64,000 nt of DNA from Hybos culiciformis (taxonomy: Eukaryota > Arthropoda > Insecta > Diptera > Hybotidae). Below the pieces are notes generated by a model. The model ran no database searches. It saw only the letters and a program-made list of their open reading frames with translations, and was not told where the DNA came from. The stretch covers positions 19,295,922 through 19,359,921 of the forward strand of contig OZ023273.1 in NCBI GenBank assembly GCA_964007475.1, given 5' to 3'. Position 1 is the first letter of the stretch. Each line of letters opens with the position of its first letter. Shown piece by piece: positions 1-13,915 of the stretch. A program made the position numbers and the translations under genes.

Positions 1-1349
1 ATTATAGGTATATACATATTTATATTATGTAGTTGTTTTTTAAACTAAATGAATATAGTTAAATTTTCAATAAAAGACAGACAATAAATGTAATTCGTTA
101 CAAATTTTTTTTCGGTTTATTATAAAATTACGCACAAAAATTTATTTTTCCTTCGTTTTATAGACGGACAAATTATATTTGGGAATAAGAATTAAATTAA
201 AAATTAATTCGTTTAGATATTAAGAAATTAACATGTTTCATGTTTCTATGGTTCGTAACTTAATTCTATAGATACTTAAATTTAAGCAATAAAATTTATT
301 TTTGCCAAGTTAACCATATTTTGATTCACTAGTGTTCTGTTAACAAATTTGTAGATGCTGTATGTTGGTTACAATAAAAGTTACAATAATTTAGTACTCG
401 TAGTATTTTTTATAAGCAAACATATTTTACTTTTATATAAATCTGGAATTCATTTATTCCATTTATTTTCACAAAAATTTATTATTATTTAATAACCTTT
501 GCGCTGAAAAACATGGCCCCCGGAAACTTTCATAAATTTCACCATTTGTAAATTTTTAATTCTACGTATTTTGGTTGATGATGAAAAATTTATTTTACAT
601 GAATTATTTGAATTTTTATAATTAGGTAATATTTTAAAATTGTTAAATAATTATATCATTTCCCCATTTACCAATAAGAAATTTAACTTAAATTTTCAAA
701 TTAATTTTGTTTCATTTTTTCATGTTTTATTTTACATTAATCTGTGAAGGAAATGAAACTTTTTATATTTTTATGATTCAATAAAATGGAAATGAAAATT
801 TAACTTAACTATGTGAATGCTGAATTTATTTAGAAATTATAAATAAAGGCTTAAAAAACTTAAGCTGTTTTCATATCTAATTTGTTAAAAAATTACTTAA
901 AAAATATCTACATATAAAATATATAAAATGAAAATTATGAAATCCAATAATTGTTGTTTGATTGATTTAAACGAATTCAATTTTGTAATATTAATATTGT
1001 AAGAATTGCCAATTTCAATTACAATATGAATCTCAAGTTCAATTTCAAGTTCAATTTCAATTTGAATTTCCATTTCGTGAACGTTAATTTTTTATCAAGA
1101 ATTACACCTAAATCTAAATTAGTTGTGACATTATATAAAAGAACTTCATTTAATTTATAATTAAAAATTATATCTGAATGTTTTCTTGAAAATTTCACAT
1201 TATAAATAAAAAATAAGTAAAAAACGAGTTTACAAAAAAACTGAAGACAAGCCGCATGAAAAAGTAGAAAATAACTTTTTCTTCACACACAGAAGTGGAC
1301 TCAGATTTTTTTATTGCCTTTTTCACGTTAACTAAATTGTTATTACAAA
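1..1349. other. AT-rich DNA, no gene seen
   Basis: Only homopolymer and AT tracts, with a short hexamer-like run of AATTTCAAGTTC around 1011-1072. No open frame with a recognisable domain. Confidence 0.6.
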
Positions 1350-1860
1350 TCGATTTTTCATGCAAGTTTTCATGATTGTTGAAGATTTATCACTAATCAT
1401 ATCAATGAAAATTTTTACGGTGATTTTCCCGCTTTTCCGGCTTTTTCATCGAGTTTTCCACAAAAGCAACTTTATGCGACTCATTTCGCTCTACAACTTT
1501 GTTCAGGTTGCAAAACGGTCAAACGCTTCCTTGGTCGCGAAAACTTTCGGATAAGCGTTTCACATGAATTTTCCTCGATTTTTTCTGCAAGTTTTCACCA
1601 TTGTTGGAGAGAAAGTAATTGCAGTTGATAATGAACTTAATCCTGCATAATTTAGAAAACTTTTTTAACGGAAAATTTTCCGGAAAAGTCAGAATATTCC
1701 GGAAAATTTTTTGGGAAAAATCGGAAAACTTTGCATTTTTCCTGAAACGATTTATCACTTATCAAATTTGTACCAAATTTTTAAATGATTTTTCCCGATT
1801 TTCCGGGCTTTCCATGGATATTTTCGGTTCAAATTTTGATAGATTCAATTGTCACGCCAC
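1350..1860. repeat. Diverged internal repeat, possibly an old transposon remnant
   Basis: Less AT-rich than its surroundings. The block TGCAAGTTTTCANNATTGTTG occurs at about 1360 and 1587. The block GATTTATCACTNATCA, leading to GATTTTCCCG-TTTTCCGG, occurs at about 1385-1445 and again at 1750-1812. TTCCGGAAAA motifs are frequent. The overlapping frames on both strands show no domain. Origin unknown. Confidence 0.55.
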
Positions 1861-1982
1861 ATGAACCTTTGTGCCAAATTTAAGTTCGCTGTGATGACGA
1901 AAAGTGGGTCTACGAGAGTGTCGAAAATAGTAAAGAAATATACATGTAAATAAATAAACAGACAAATTCATGTAGGTACGAG

Positions 1983-2264
1983 CATTGAGTAATAATATTT
2001 ATAAGAGGGACAGAGTTCGTACAAGTAATTTTTTTTCAAAAATTATGACAATATTTTCAATGTGTTGAGTAAAATGTTTTAACTCAAATGTGTTTATCCT
2101 TAATTTTATTATTTTTATTATTGTATTAAGAATAAACACATTTGAGTATGAAATTTTTATACAATACATTGAAAATATTGTCATAATTTTTGAGTTATTT
2201 GAAAAAAAAATTCTAAAATTTACTTGTATGAATTCTGACCCTCTTATAAATATTATTACTCAAT
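1983..2264. mobile_element. Foldback MITE with 8-bp duplication
   Basis: The whole element folds on itself. The left arm begins CATTGAGTAATAATATTTAT and the right arm ends with the complement; inner arms include AATTATGACAATATTTTCAA and its complement. Direct repeat GGTACGAG lies at 1975-1982 and 2265-2272. No gene; the frames across it come from the palindrome. Confidence 0.9.
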
Positions 2265-2295
2265 GGTACGAGTTAATAAGAGTTGTGTCCTCAAA

Positions 2296-2562
2296 AAAGA
2301 TAATTTTCCGTACACACTGAAATTGAATACTTTGATACAACTCAGAAACGTTTTTAAATAATTTTGTGTCATCCGCATAAAGGGATATCTGGGAAAATTC
2401 AATAACAGAGGACAGGTCATTAAGAAACAGTACGAACAAAATTCGACCCAGATGACTATACTGAGGCACTCCTGAATCAACAGAAAAATATTCAAATTCA
2501 TATAGAGAATTTCGAAATAAAACACTATGTTTACGATATTTTAAATTCGAAAATATGCCTAC
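2296..2562 (-). pseudogene. Non-LTR retrotransposon reverse transcriptase fragment (jockey-like)
   Basis: On the - strand one open stretch encodes the palm of a LINE reverse transcriptase. SGVPQYSHLGRILFVLFLND (with GVPQ at 2461-2472) leads to SLYADDTKLF, where YADD (2368-2379) is the catalytic motif. Upstream, RKHSVLFRNS fits the preceding RT block before an in-frame TAG at 2563-2565. The usual GVPQGS reads GVPQYS. Only about 90 residues remain, with no flanking endonuclease or 3' tail, so this is a dead fragment. It abuts the MITE that ends at 2264. Confidence 0.88.
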
Positions 2563-2565
2563 CTA

Positions 2566-4315
2566 ATCTTTAAAATTTTTCTAGACTTTTTCACTAAGAA
2601 ATTTTCTAAAATTTCATTTCGTATGGCATTCGTTCGACAAGTTCAGCCCATTCGAGTCATTAATTCACTCATTCAACCAAAAGTGAATAAAAAAATATAC
2701 CACAAAGATTACAACTTAAATTAATTTTGTAGTAAACATAAAAATATATAAAAATTTTTAATATATTTTATTTGAATTCACTTGAGATTGTCTAAGGTTC
2801 CTAAAAATTTTAAAACATCTGTGAGGATAATAAATTTTTTTTTATTATTATAATTGCAAAATCTAATTTTATAAAACAAAAAAAAAGAAATAAATTCAAC
2901 ATAATAAAAGTTTAAATTATAAAGTATTATTATGTATATGAGTGTACATAGAAACAATAGTGTTTAGTAATCATAATTAAAATATTTAATGCTTTCAGCT
3001 TACCATTAGCAATTATTAGGTTCAAGAATAAGCAAAACGATGCATTTCCAACTATCAAAAAATAATAAATTTCAAAAAATTTCACTTTCTAAATAAAATT
3101 ATATATATCAAGTTTTTTAGATTCTTTCGTTGTGCAAATTAAGCTTGCTAACGCCCTATTAACAATCAAATTATGTAAATTGGAATTATTTTTCTTGTGT
3201 ATCCCTATCCATCCAGACACTGTTGTGTATACTATACTCTAATTAAAATGATTTTGAATTTCACACTTTATTGAAAATATAATTATTTGCATAAAACTTA
3301 AATGTCAGTAAAAATTTTAATGGCAGAATGGAACATTGAATTTTCTTTTGTTTTAACATTTTGTAAGACAATCAGTCCCAATTTGAACATTAATATGAAT
3401 CTAATTACAATTTATGTTTGATTAGAAAATATAAAGTATGAATAAATGAATTTACTTTGAAACTGGTGGATATTATCATATTAAGAAGACTTTTCTGTAT
3501 TCTATGTCATAAATTTTTTCTCTATGTTAATTTTGTAATATGCACATTTTGAATTTTTCTCTTTTATAACCGACAGAATATTCAAATAAATTAACTATGT
3601 AACATCCTTTTTTTATTGCTAGTACTTGGTTCAGAATGAAAGGTTCTAATAAATTTTAAATTATTAAAATATAAATATTGATCAATAATTAAAGAATAAT
3701 ATTGTTAATATCTTTACCTAATAACTATGATTTAAACAGACAACATTATATGAAGAAACTAACCCCCACGAATTATTTAACAAATTTTTTATTTTCTGTT
3801 TTCTGACAACTCAATTATTGAGAACCAAACCGAACGACCATAGTTTCTGTCAAATATATAAATTTTTTAATTGAAAGTTTATTTTATAATACTTTTGTAC
3901 ATTTAAATACTTTAATAATTTAATTTAGTGTTTCTATAAAATTTAATAATTTAAATTTAAATTTAATGGGTTTGAGTTTGTGCCTTTCATAAAACAAAAA
4001 AGTGTTAATTACACAATTACCTTAATTACAGCAATTAATATTTAAAAAACCTGAAGGAAGGAAAGGATGTTTTGTATACAACTTTTTCCTTTTCGGTGTT
4101 ATTAACAAAAAGATATTATTTTTCCTTTCCTTGTGGCATTTCAATGAAAAATGTTGATTATTATAAGCACTTAATTCATTGAAATTGTTTTTTTTGTCAA
4201 ATTTGTTATGTTGAAAAAATTATATACCTATTTTGATTGTTAATGTTTACAAATAAGTTAATACTCAATTACGTTTAATTGAAAAATATAAAATAAAAAT
4301 AATAATAATAATAAT
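2566..4315. other. AT-rich DNA, no gene seen
   Basis: Nothing beyond simple AT tracts. A slightly less AT-rich patch at about 2620-2690 may be decayed retrotransposon sequence continuing from the RT fragment, but no motif is readable. Confidence 0.55.
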
Positions 4316-4707
4316 AATGCTGACAGAAGTTAAATCGTCTGTTGAGAAATGAAACAACGTAAGTAATATGAAAAGTATAGTTTCGAGTAATTTGAATTTA
4401 AAGATTTGAAAATTAAAAAAAACGTTTGAAAAAATATCAAGTAGCGTACGTATAATGAAAAGTATAGTTTCGAGTAATTTGAATTTAAAGATTTGAAAAT
4501 TAAAAAAAACGTATGAAAAAATATCAAGTAGCGTACAATTTTCATCTAAAAAACACATATTAATCAACATTAAGAATGTACTTATAAAATCGTTGTACTT
4601 ATAAAATCGAGTACGAGGAATCGAATGGTGCTATTGTCAAATAATGAAGTATAAATGTCATACGTTGTTTCATTTCTGAACAGACGAAATTAAGACATTT
4701 CAGCATT
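4316..4707. mobile_element. Foldback MITE with internal 87-bp tandem duplication
   Basis: Ends AATGCTGAC and TCAGCATT. Arms pair TCGTCTGTTGAGAAATGAAA with its near-complement at 4661-4693. Inside, an 87-base unit is present twice (4368-4454 and 4455-4536), nearly identical. The 100-codon frame on the - strand is this duplication read twice, not a gene. A target duplication is hidden by the AAT microsatellite at its left edge. Confidence 0.82.
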
Positions 4708-7700
4708 TTTTTCCTTTGAGTTCTCACCTTCAGTAAAAATAAAATTGAAATAGTTTAATATTGGTTAAATTTTAGATATTGTACAGTAAATTTTGTTCAA
4801 TTAATACATAGTTTAAAATTTATTTCTGTCTACAAACTACAGATACATATTGAATACATAAATTTTTTTTCTAATTCTTGTTTTAAATTAACTTCATCAG
4901 AGGTATTTAATAAATTTATGATTTTGCTAAACTTATGATACGATATTCTTTTATGTCTTCCAGTTGGATGTCGTGTGTTGCCGCACAGACCTTTACTACT
5001 CAGCAATTAGTATAAAATTATTGCAAATTTTATTTGTACTAAATTTTTTTTGAAATAAATTTCATATCAGGTACATACATCAACATAAGTACATACCACA
5101 TAAATATTTTATTTAATTACAATTTGACAATTAAAAATATATATGTAACATTGATCTTATTTATAACTTGTTGTTTTCTAAGAAATACCAGTTTTAATAT
5201 TTCTTTAAAAATAATAAAATAAAAACTGCAAAATTTTCATTTTTTATATTATTCTTGAAATATGTCGATATTATTTCCTAAATCATAAAAAAGTTAAGAA
5301 AAAAAATTATGGGTTTTTTTAAATGGGTTTGTTTTGTTTAATATAAATTCTGGTACTCTGGTGTATTGATGCTGTGCGACCAACAGTTAGTATTATTCGC
5401 AACCATAAGTATGAAACATTTTTTGGTTTATAATCTGATTATTGTTTTATTCTTACTATAAGTTTTCATTATAAGTTAGAAAATTGGAACCATTTCAATA
5501 ACAACGCTACTTCTTTATTGAATGCGAATATATGTATTTTTTGTAATTATATAGAAAAATATTATCTGAGTTGATAATTTTTCCAGATAGTTCTTGCCAG
5601 GACGACGAAAAATAGTTTTTTTTATCATAACTACAATAATTATTTTTTTAATATAACAAAAAGCTAGATTTTTCTAGAAAGAAGATTTAAAATTAACATA
5701 AATAATTTTCTTCTCGGAGAGAAAGTACTATTAATTTTAATTCAATAATATGTTAATATTCGGAAGTATATATAGTTTAGTGAGGTTACTGAGATTCAAC
5801 AGTCCAAAGTATGCAATGGTAATTCTAAATTTTTATACAGGTACTTACAAAAATGTAAACAATCAAGTATGTAATCAAAGTCAAAATCGTAAATGCATGA
5901 ATACATAATATAATTTCCTATTTTTCAATTCGAGAACATTTTTGAAGTAACTAACGATGGTAATCGATTTAAAAAAAATTGTTTTTCACATTTCATTTAA
6001 CAAAACTTTTTTTATATATTCTGATATTTTTTTTTCTTCTTGCTGAAATTTATGAACCATTAAAACCTTTTTGAGGTTAAAGAAAACTTGACCTAATATC
6101 CTGATTTTCAGCAAAAAAAACAGAAACAAAGCAATATATATATATACTACATGTACATAAAAGTAGTATTTACTTTATTTTCTTAAAAAGTTACAGAAAA
6201 TAAAATGCACATTGTTATACACATATAATATACAACTAAAGATTTAAGTTTAATTCAATAATATAATCTTGAAATATCATTACTAAGCAAGAAAATCCAA
6301 AATGGTAAATATTAATTTAAGTTTAACAAAAAAAAAAAAAAGAGTAAATTTTAATTTGTTTTAAAAAAGAAATTTATTGAAAACATCTGCTAAGTAGAGA
6401 ATATCCTTTTCATTATCCTTTTAATATAAACTCATTAAATTATGATGATTGCATTTTTCAAAATTGTTATTAAGTCGAATGTTAGTACTATACTATATAT
6501 GTATATGTTATATGTACAATGTATATTTATATATGTACTTAAAAATCCCCAACATTAGAACATTAAAAATTATGATTTTCGAATTTGAACCCTTTTTGTG
6601 TTTATTTTCTAAACACATGCTGCGATAATAAAAATATTTATGAAATAAAAGTTATTTTCAATATGGGACGCTAATTTCATTTTAAATAAATATATGCATT
6701 ATTGATTTATAATAAAAATTACTTGATGAAAATAATAAATTATTTTTGGGATATCACTTCATCATAACTATACATAGTATTGATAAATTAGCATAAGAGG
6801 ATGTTTAAATTTTCCAGGGTGAACAAAAATTTCTTATTTGTGTGTAGAATATAATGTTATTATAATTTTTTTAATACTGTATTTATATCTGACTAAAAGG
6901 GATATTATACTACTATGTATTATAGAATAGATGTATAATATTCAAAATGATTTCAGCCTAAATAGTTATAACTTTTCCTAAAACTTCAATAATAAACAAT
7001 TTGTTCAACTAAAAATTTATGAATTTTGTGATTAAGTCAGTTATAAAAAGTATACGAGATCTATGATAAAATATAAAAACTGGATTTTATTAAATTGATT
7101 GGTTTTCAGTATATTTTTGGAATCCAAATATCTCAAAGCAAATATTCCTCGACTCGCGACTGAGGCAGGAGTCTGGGCATAGGTCATAAGTCGAATTTTA
7201 TGAAAAAAAAAAAACAAAAAGAAAGTAAAAATGGTTAATAAGTGTCAATGGTCGCATATTCTTATGCTGTGGTAAAGAATATTGTGAAATAGTTAAATAT
7301 AATAAAGTGTAAAAATTATGTTTTGTCATTTTTAGCCCCGAATACTGTTTGAAAAAAAAATAAAAAAATTTATATTGCGGTCGCAATAAAGTTTAAATTT
7401 AAATAATTAAGTTCTATTTACAGAAAACTAAAACCACCTATTCAAAAAATGGCAACCACAAGTAAATGTACACAATTGTACATATTGTTCAATTTTAATA
7501 TTCCTCTTAAAATTTTGGTCTATTAGCTTTTAGCTTCATCGGTCGATGAAATAATTTAGAAATGGCTCACGCATTTTTGAAATTCCATATGTATATATAA
7601 TACAGTTCCACAGAGCAATTTTTAAGAAATTAGGCATTTAACCTATTTTTTTAACTTAGGGGTATTGTATGTATGTATAAAAATAATTATGTTCTATGCG

Positions 7701-10700
7701 TGCTAGTATTTCCGTTTTCACTACGATTATTATTATTATTATTTTGTAGCAATTTAATAACCTTGATAAGTTTATTATTTTATTAACTCCGAACATACGA
7801 AATGAAACTGATGATGAAGGTCATTCATAATACTTTTATTTTATTGTAATTTTTATTGTAAATATTTAAAAGAAAATACAATAATATTTATAAGAAAAAT
7901 AAAGGAGCAATGAAAGAAATTGAAGGCTATTTTAAGATTTCATAATTATGTATAATTCAAAAATTACTCTTTATTATTAATTCTATAGTATGTTTTATTC
8001 GATTTTGTACACATGTTCAATTCAAAATACAATAGAATTTTCGAATATTATTGATTGAAAATAAATAATTGCCTCTTAAGATCTCAAGTTTTACTCAGAT
8101 ATTTCCGATCATTTTATTTTTCAATTAAATAACAGTAGAATTCTCTTGGAATTTTTAAATTAAATAAATAATCATTTTCCAACTTCTAATACATACTTAT
8201 ATTTTAATGCGAGAAATGATTAACAGCTAATTAATTATGTTTATTAAAAAAAAACTACTTTAACTTATGAAATAATTTGAAAAAATAAAATAATATGCAG
8301 ATTCTTTAGCACATTAAATATTATGTTAACTTAACCTTTGTCTGCGGAAATCGATTAAACTTCATCATTTCGCACTCTTTATATAATGTTTTTCACAGTT
8401 GTACTTTTTAAAAATTTTAATTGTTCCTATAAATATTTTATATCTAATAATATCCTTACGTATATAATATTGTACAAGCAGATATAAAGCTTTAAATATT
8501 TCAAGCCATAATATGAAACTATTTATAATATTAAAGAATCTTTCGGCCTTTCAAAAGAATACTCAAAGAAAAAAGAAGGAATTTTCTAAAAAACATTTTT
8601 TTTTTTTAATTTTATTCAGTTGAAAAGTTATGAAAAGAAAATAAGTCAAGGAAACTTATTAATTCAAGAAGACAACTTATCCAAAGTATAAAAAAAAAAA
8701 AACTGAATTTTTGAGGGGTTAATAAAAAGTTTTTTTTTTTTTTATTATAAATTATATTTATTCTACGTACAATCCAAAAAAAAATAATTTTTTTTTCAAG
8801 TAAGACATAATGTCGCCAAATAATATTGATTATTTTCTAAGTTATGTTAAAATTTATTAATTTAAAAATAACTATATGCAAGGAAAGAATAAAACTCTAA
8901 AGTTTATAAAATTTATTGAAAATAAAAGAAAATGCATCACTTTTATTTTAACAAGTTTTTAACTTAAATAAGATTCTTGGATTGTATTGCTGCAGAATTT
9001 TTTTTGTTTCAATTTTTATATCTTTGCCGAGTTTCTTTACAAAACTAAAACAAAATAAAATATGTTTAACTGTTCAGTTATAATATCTACATATGTACAT
9101 ACATATAGTATGTATTATATATGTAAACTACACATGGTGTCCAAAAATCTATAAGAGTTTTCGTTTAATTTTGAAATTGAGATTTTAGTGATCAGTAGTT
9201 AGTTAAAAATCTAATAACGTTCGCATTAAAAAAATATATTTTTTTTATAATAAATTTCGGAATTTGTCATGTTCGTCATCGGGCACCCCAAACAATTTTA
9301 GTTATGGTACAGACCTGCTTAACATTATTAGACAACATTAATACATAGGCTGAAGATTGTAAATATATAATTTAGAAAGCATATTTAAATTTTTATATAA
9401 CAAAATTTACAAATAGATTCTACAGACAGCCCTTGATTACAAAACATTTACAATAAAAATAACAAATATCTTTGTGTAAAATAAAGACAAAATTATGTGA
9501 GTGTAATAATCTTTATATATCCTTTATCCAAATTTCAATACTGTTATAGATAGTTATGCAAATTCTAAAAAAACATATTTTTAATTTTAAAAGAACATAC
9601 CTATTCTGTAATTTAAAAAAGATGAATGTAGCATATTATATATAATGAATGATTAAGCATATTATATATATAATTTTTATGTGATTGTAAAATAAAGTCC
9701 TGGAACAATTCCAAAATAATTTTCTGCAATCATTAAATACTTTAAAGAAAGGTTGAAATGATTGTTTATAAATAAAAGTTTATTCACAAATTACCATAAT
9801 TTGAGGTTATATTAAAAAATATATAATTAACTTTTTGGTTCTGATGGACTTTAATTTATTTTTATTCAACCACTGACGTCAATGACACAAAATGGTAAAA
9901 AAATTACAGAATTTATTTAAATAGTTTTTCCTAATTTTTAGATTGTATTTAAGTAATATTTTTTTTTACGAAATTATGTTATAGGTAAATACATTAAAGA
10001 TAAATGGACTATTTGTGTATAAATATATTAATGATGAATGGAGTGCTTTTACATTTAGGTACTTAACTGGATGGAAAAAAAATTTAATAAATTAAATATT
10101 TTAAGCTCCAGAAAAAGATAGATTGCATTTTTGAGCCATCAATTTTATATTATCAGAATGACGTTTTATGATCTGATAGAGCTTATGAGAAGATTATTTC
10201 CTTTTTTACGTGATTTTCTGAATAAATTTATCGTAAGTTTATAAAAGGATTAACTAATAAAAAATAAATCCAATAATCATGAATACAGAAAAAAAAAATT
10301 AAATTAAGAAAAAATTTGAGTTTCTTTTTTTCATAAAGTCCCTAACGCTTTTATTTGTCCAATGTTTTTACTAATTGCTAATTTATTTTTCTGATTTCCT
10401 TCTTCAAACGTGGTATTTTAAAAGTTTTTTCTATTATTTTTATTTGATAAACCAAAAACAAGTTTATAATTAAATTTTCTAAAAATAAAGATTTAATTTT
10501 TTTTTGTATATATATAATAATAGGTATGTATCTAATGTAAGGCTGTGTGAATTCTGGCATTAAAACATAATTTATTATTTTCCTTCGGATTAATATTTTT
10601 TTCATTCTTGGTTGAATTCTAATTGTCTTTGGAATTATAAAGGGTCCAAAAGTTACAAAAAGAGAAGAGAATAAAAAAACAATCACAGATTTATGTTTAG

Positions 10701-13523
10701 AAGTTGAAAAGTCAAAGATAACTTACCATTCAATTTAAAGAAAATTAAATTTAATTGTTTACAAAATTAAAAGAAAATGAAAAAATATAAGACAAAAATA
10801 ATTTACTTTTTTAATTTTATTATATATATATTTTTTTTTGATATAATTGAAGATGTTTTTATTGCGCTTGAAATTTTATCACCTATAGAAAAAAGTAAAA
10901 CAGATATAAAGATAATTTATTTATTCTGTATTTTAAGAAAAATCCTTAAAATTTCTGAAATCTAGTAAGGTTCTATTGATGAAATACATTCATTTCCTTG
11001 CGCTTGTAATCATATTATTTGTATAGAAATGTGTAAAACGAATATAAATATAATTATTTTATATTCTTTATTTTAAGAAAAATATTTTAACTTTCCCAAA
11101 TTTATTTTTATTTGCTGAACTTATAGTACTTAGGTACTTATTTTTTTTGTCATTGAAAATTTGATTTTTGTTTTGCAACTTTTGTTGCCAGAGAACATTT
11201 GTACAGCGTGAACATTTTTCAAGCTTTAACTTCTTATTTTATTTTTTTTACGACCCGAAATTTGAAGACTGATTTTAAAAAATGAATCTCTTTCATGTCT
11301 ATTTAGTTTTGCTTGTTATTTTGTCATGGTGTAGTGATATTGCCATTATCTTACGGTGAGTTCGGCAGTGGGTTCAATTACCACCACGAAATGGAATTTG
11401 TGTCAATTTTTCAATTTAGCTCTCTTGAATTAAGTGTTTGTGTTGTTTTTAAGCAACTTATACTCTGGGAAGCATTATATAGTACAAATTACATTTAGTT
11501 CCAAAAATGAGTTTCCCACACTTATGACTCGAAATATACCCGCGTCGCATTCAATCACGATTTTCAGTATTGCTATAAAAAGCAAGGGTTTTAATAACTT
11601 ATTGCTTAGCTTGTATCAAAAAAAGTCCTGAATTTTGTATTACAGGTCTGAAAATATTATTTCTCTTATAAAAAGTTTAATGTATTTTTGTATACGTAAT
11701 AATGTTTCATATTAAATTATTATATTTCATTAAGGTACTATTTAGTTTCAAAATAAAATAATGAAATAATTTTATTTAAGAAATAACATTTATACTATTA
11801 TAAAAGATCTAAGTTTTCTATGTTATCTTGAAATTTGAAAAGTGCCTTAATTATTATTTTAGAGATAATTTTTTTTTTTTATTTTTCATGTAATCTATTA
11901 GTACGTTAAAAGCACATAAATCAATTTAAACAACAAAGATTATATATATAGTTTAAGTTTCAATTCACATTGTCTCTCTTTTCAATTATGCTTTATAACA
12001 AAATCTACATACTAAATTATTGATGTGACTTTCTAGAATGAAAATAAAATCTCATTTAAAATTTTTTTTTTTTGGCTTTTGCTTTTAGATTAAATCAAAT
12101 TAAAGACATTCAGTTAAATAGATCTGAATGTGCCATGTACGAAATAAACATTCTGGAGCATACAATTTTCGGTTGAAATTAATAGTTAACGACAATCATG
12201 ATGTTTTAGCAAGAAATTTTGAATTATTTCGGAAATTATTTTATACACAGATAATTATATAATTTTTTTTAAGCTAATTACATTTTGTTTATTGTGAAAC
12301 ATTTTATAAAAAAAAACCCTAAATTATTGATAGAAATTCTTAATTATATAGAAGGGACAAACAAGGTATTGGTAAGATACAATTTTAACTCAACAGGTTT
12401 AATAATTAATATATATTTTTTTATATTCTAAAATTCTGTTTTTCTTTTTAATCCAAATATTAAAATCAAAAATAGTAATTAAATGTAATTGCTTTAATTA
12501 CAAATCAATATAAATAACATTTCATACATGAAACTGTTAAAACTTAAGTTCGTATTTTAGGAACTATTTTTTCAAAATAATTAGGAAAATTCTTTTCATC
12601 AGAATATTTTTATTTCTTAATGCATTGAATTATAATTCAATGTAAATTTCGAAAACCTATTTTTATTTTGATGTAACCTCTATTTAGACAACATTTATAT
12701 TTTTAGACAATTTGTTGGATAATTGAAAATAAGTTATTTGCCTCTGCAATGACAAAATTAAATTACATTAGGAAAATACAAAATGTTTAAGCGTATATAT
12801 GTGTCACTGTCAGTGTGAAGTGGGTTTATATTATACAATAGACATATATATTTTAGTTTGTTTTCAATGTTTTTTAGTTTATATAAATAAGTTTTATAGA
12901 TAGAAACAACATAGAATTCATGTAATGTGAACTACATTATGTGATTTGAATTTTCTAACCCCAAAAACTAATTAGTGATCTTTGTCAAAAACTTTTGATT
13001 AATTTAATAAATATCTCGAAATAATTTACTTTCATTATGGATGCTTATTTATCCGTAAGCAAATAACAAATCCCGAAACCATAATGGTGGGCTAAGCTTC
13101 ATTAGCCCTGTCTAAATATAAACCAATATAGTTTCAATACCCACTTATACTACTTTGACTAGTAAAAAATTAAAATTAAAAATATTGTGATCAGTTAATT
13201 ATCCATGGTTTTTAAATAATATTCTGCATAATTTATAATTTTTTTATTTAATATTTCAATTTTTTTTCTTCGGTGTGCAGAAAATTTTATACTCAGAAAA
13301 ATAATTGTTATACATACTTAAATTTGCTGAAAAAGCCTACAATGCTAAATCATTATTTAAATGACCTACATGAGTAAATTTATTTTGTTATTTAACATTA
13401 AAATAAAAAAAAAAGGCTAAATTTATGATTCCTCTTATGTAACACCAGCCATTTAATTTTTTGTATGTACATATAATATATTTTAATGCGTTGGGGATCG
13501 TTATGTTGTATTTAGTGCTATAG
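4708..13523. other. Long AT-rich stretch, no gene seen
   Basis: Contains a small ATT microsatellite (7726-7744) and many A/T homopolymers. The longest frame (102 codons on the - strand at 10378-10686) is Ile/Lys/Phe-rich, shows no domain and looks like chance. A patch at about 9240-9320 (CATCGGGCACCCC) is slightly GC-richer but unassigned. Confidence 0.55.
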
Positions 13524-13573
13524 AATTTAGATCACTAAATGGAGTATTATATGCGTCAATACACATGCAATCA

Positions 13574-13675
13574 TTTAGATGCATCTGCGTAAATAATGAA
13601 AAAATTTAGATGCATCAGCGTATATAATGAAAAAATTTAGATGCATCAGCGTAAATAATGAAATCATTTAGATGT
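13574..13675. repeat. 31-bp tandem unit, three copies plus partial
   Basis: TTTAGATGCATCNGCGTAWA starts near 13574, 13605 and 13636, with a partial fourth at 13667. It lies in the left part of the hairpin-family element, between its conserved left block and the MITE. Confidence 0.9.
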
Positions 13676-13700
13676 TTCGTATTGAATATTACGTAATACC

Positions 13701-13915
13701 ATAGATTAAGAATACAGAAAGATTGGAAGCTTCATACAACATTTTTTCAGTCTTTTTTGGTATTTTATTGTGAAGGTGTTAGTAAAACTAAATAAAATTC
13801 TTTTCATACATTGATAATTATCACGTATTTTATTTTGTTTTACTAACACATTGACTTAAAAATACCAAAAATAATGTTGTATGAAGTTCCCATCTTTCTG
13901 TATTCTTAATCTATG
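13701..13915. mobile_element. MITE with 8-bp duplication nested in hairpin-family copy 1
   Basis: Arms starting ATAGATTAAGAATACAGAAA and ending in the complement form an inverted repeat of about 100 bp around a short AT-rich middle. Direct repeat GTAATACC lies at 13693-13700 and 13916-13923. The uninterrupted site is seen in copy 2 near 56260 (GCGTAATAC followed directly by the ATAATATCTCTC block), so this is a real insertion. The 8-bp duplication fits hAT-type mobilisation. Confidence 0.9.

Noticed and set aside
4265..4570. 101-codon frame with a duplicated segment
   Set aside because: It comes from the 87-bp DNA duplication inside a foldback element, also a multiple of three.
10378..10686. 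102-codon frame on the - strand
   Set aside because: Made almost entirely of Ile, Lys, Phe and Asn, as expected from AT-rich DNA. No domain, no splice context and no composition change at its borders.
13574..13675. CRISPR-like spaced repeats
   Set aside because: The units are contiguous 31-bp tandem repeats with no unique spacers, in an animal genome.
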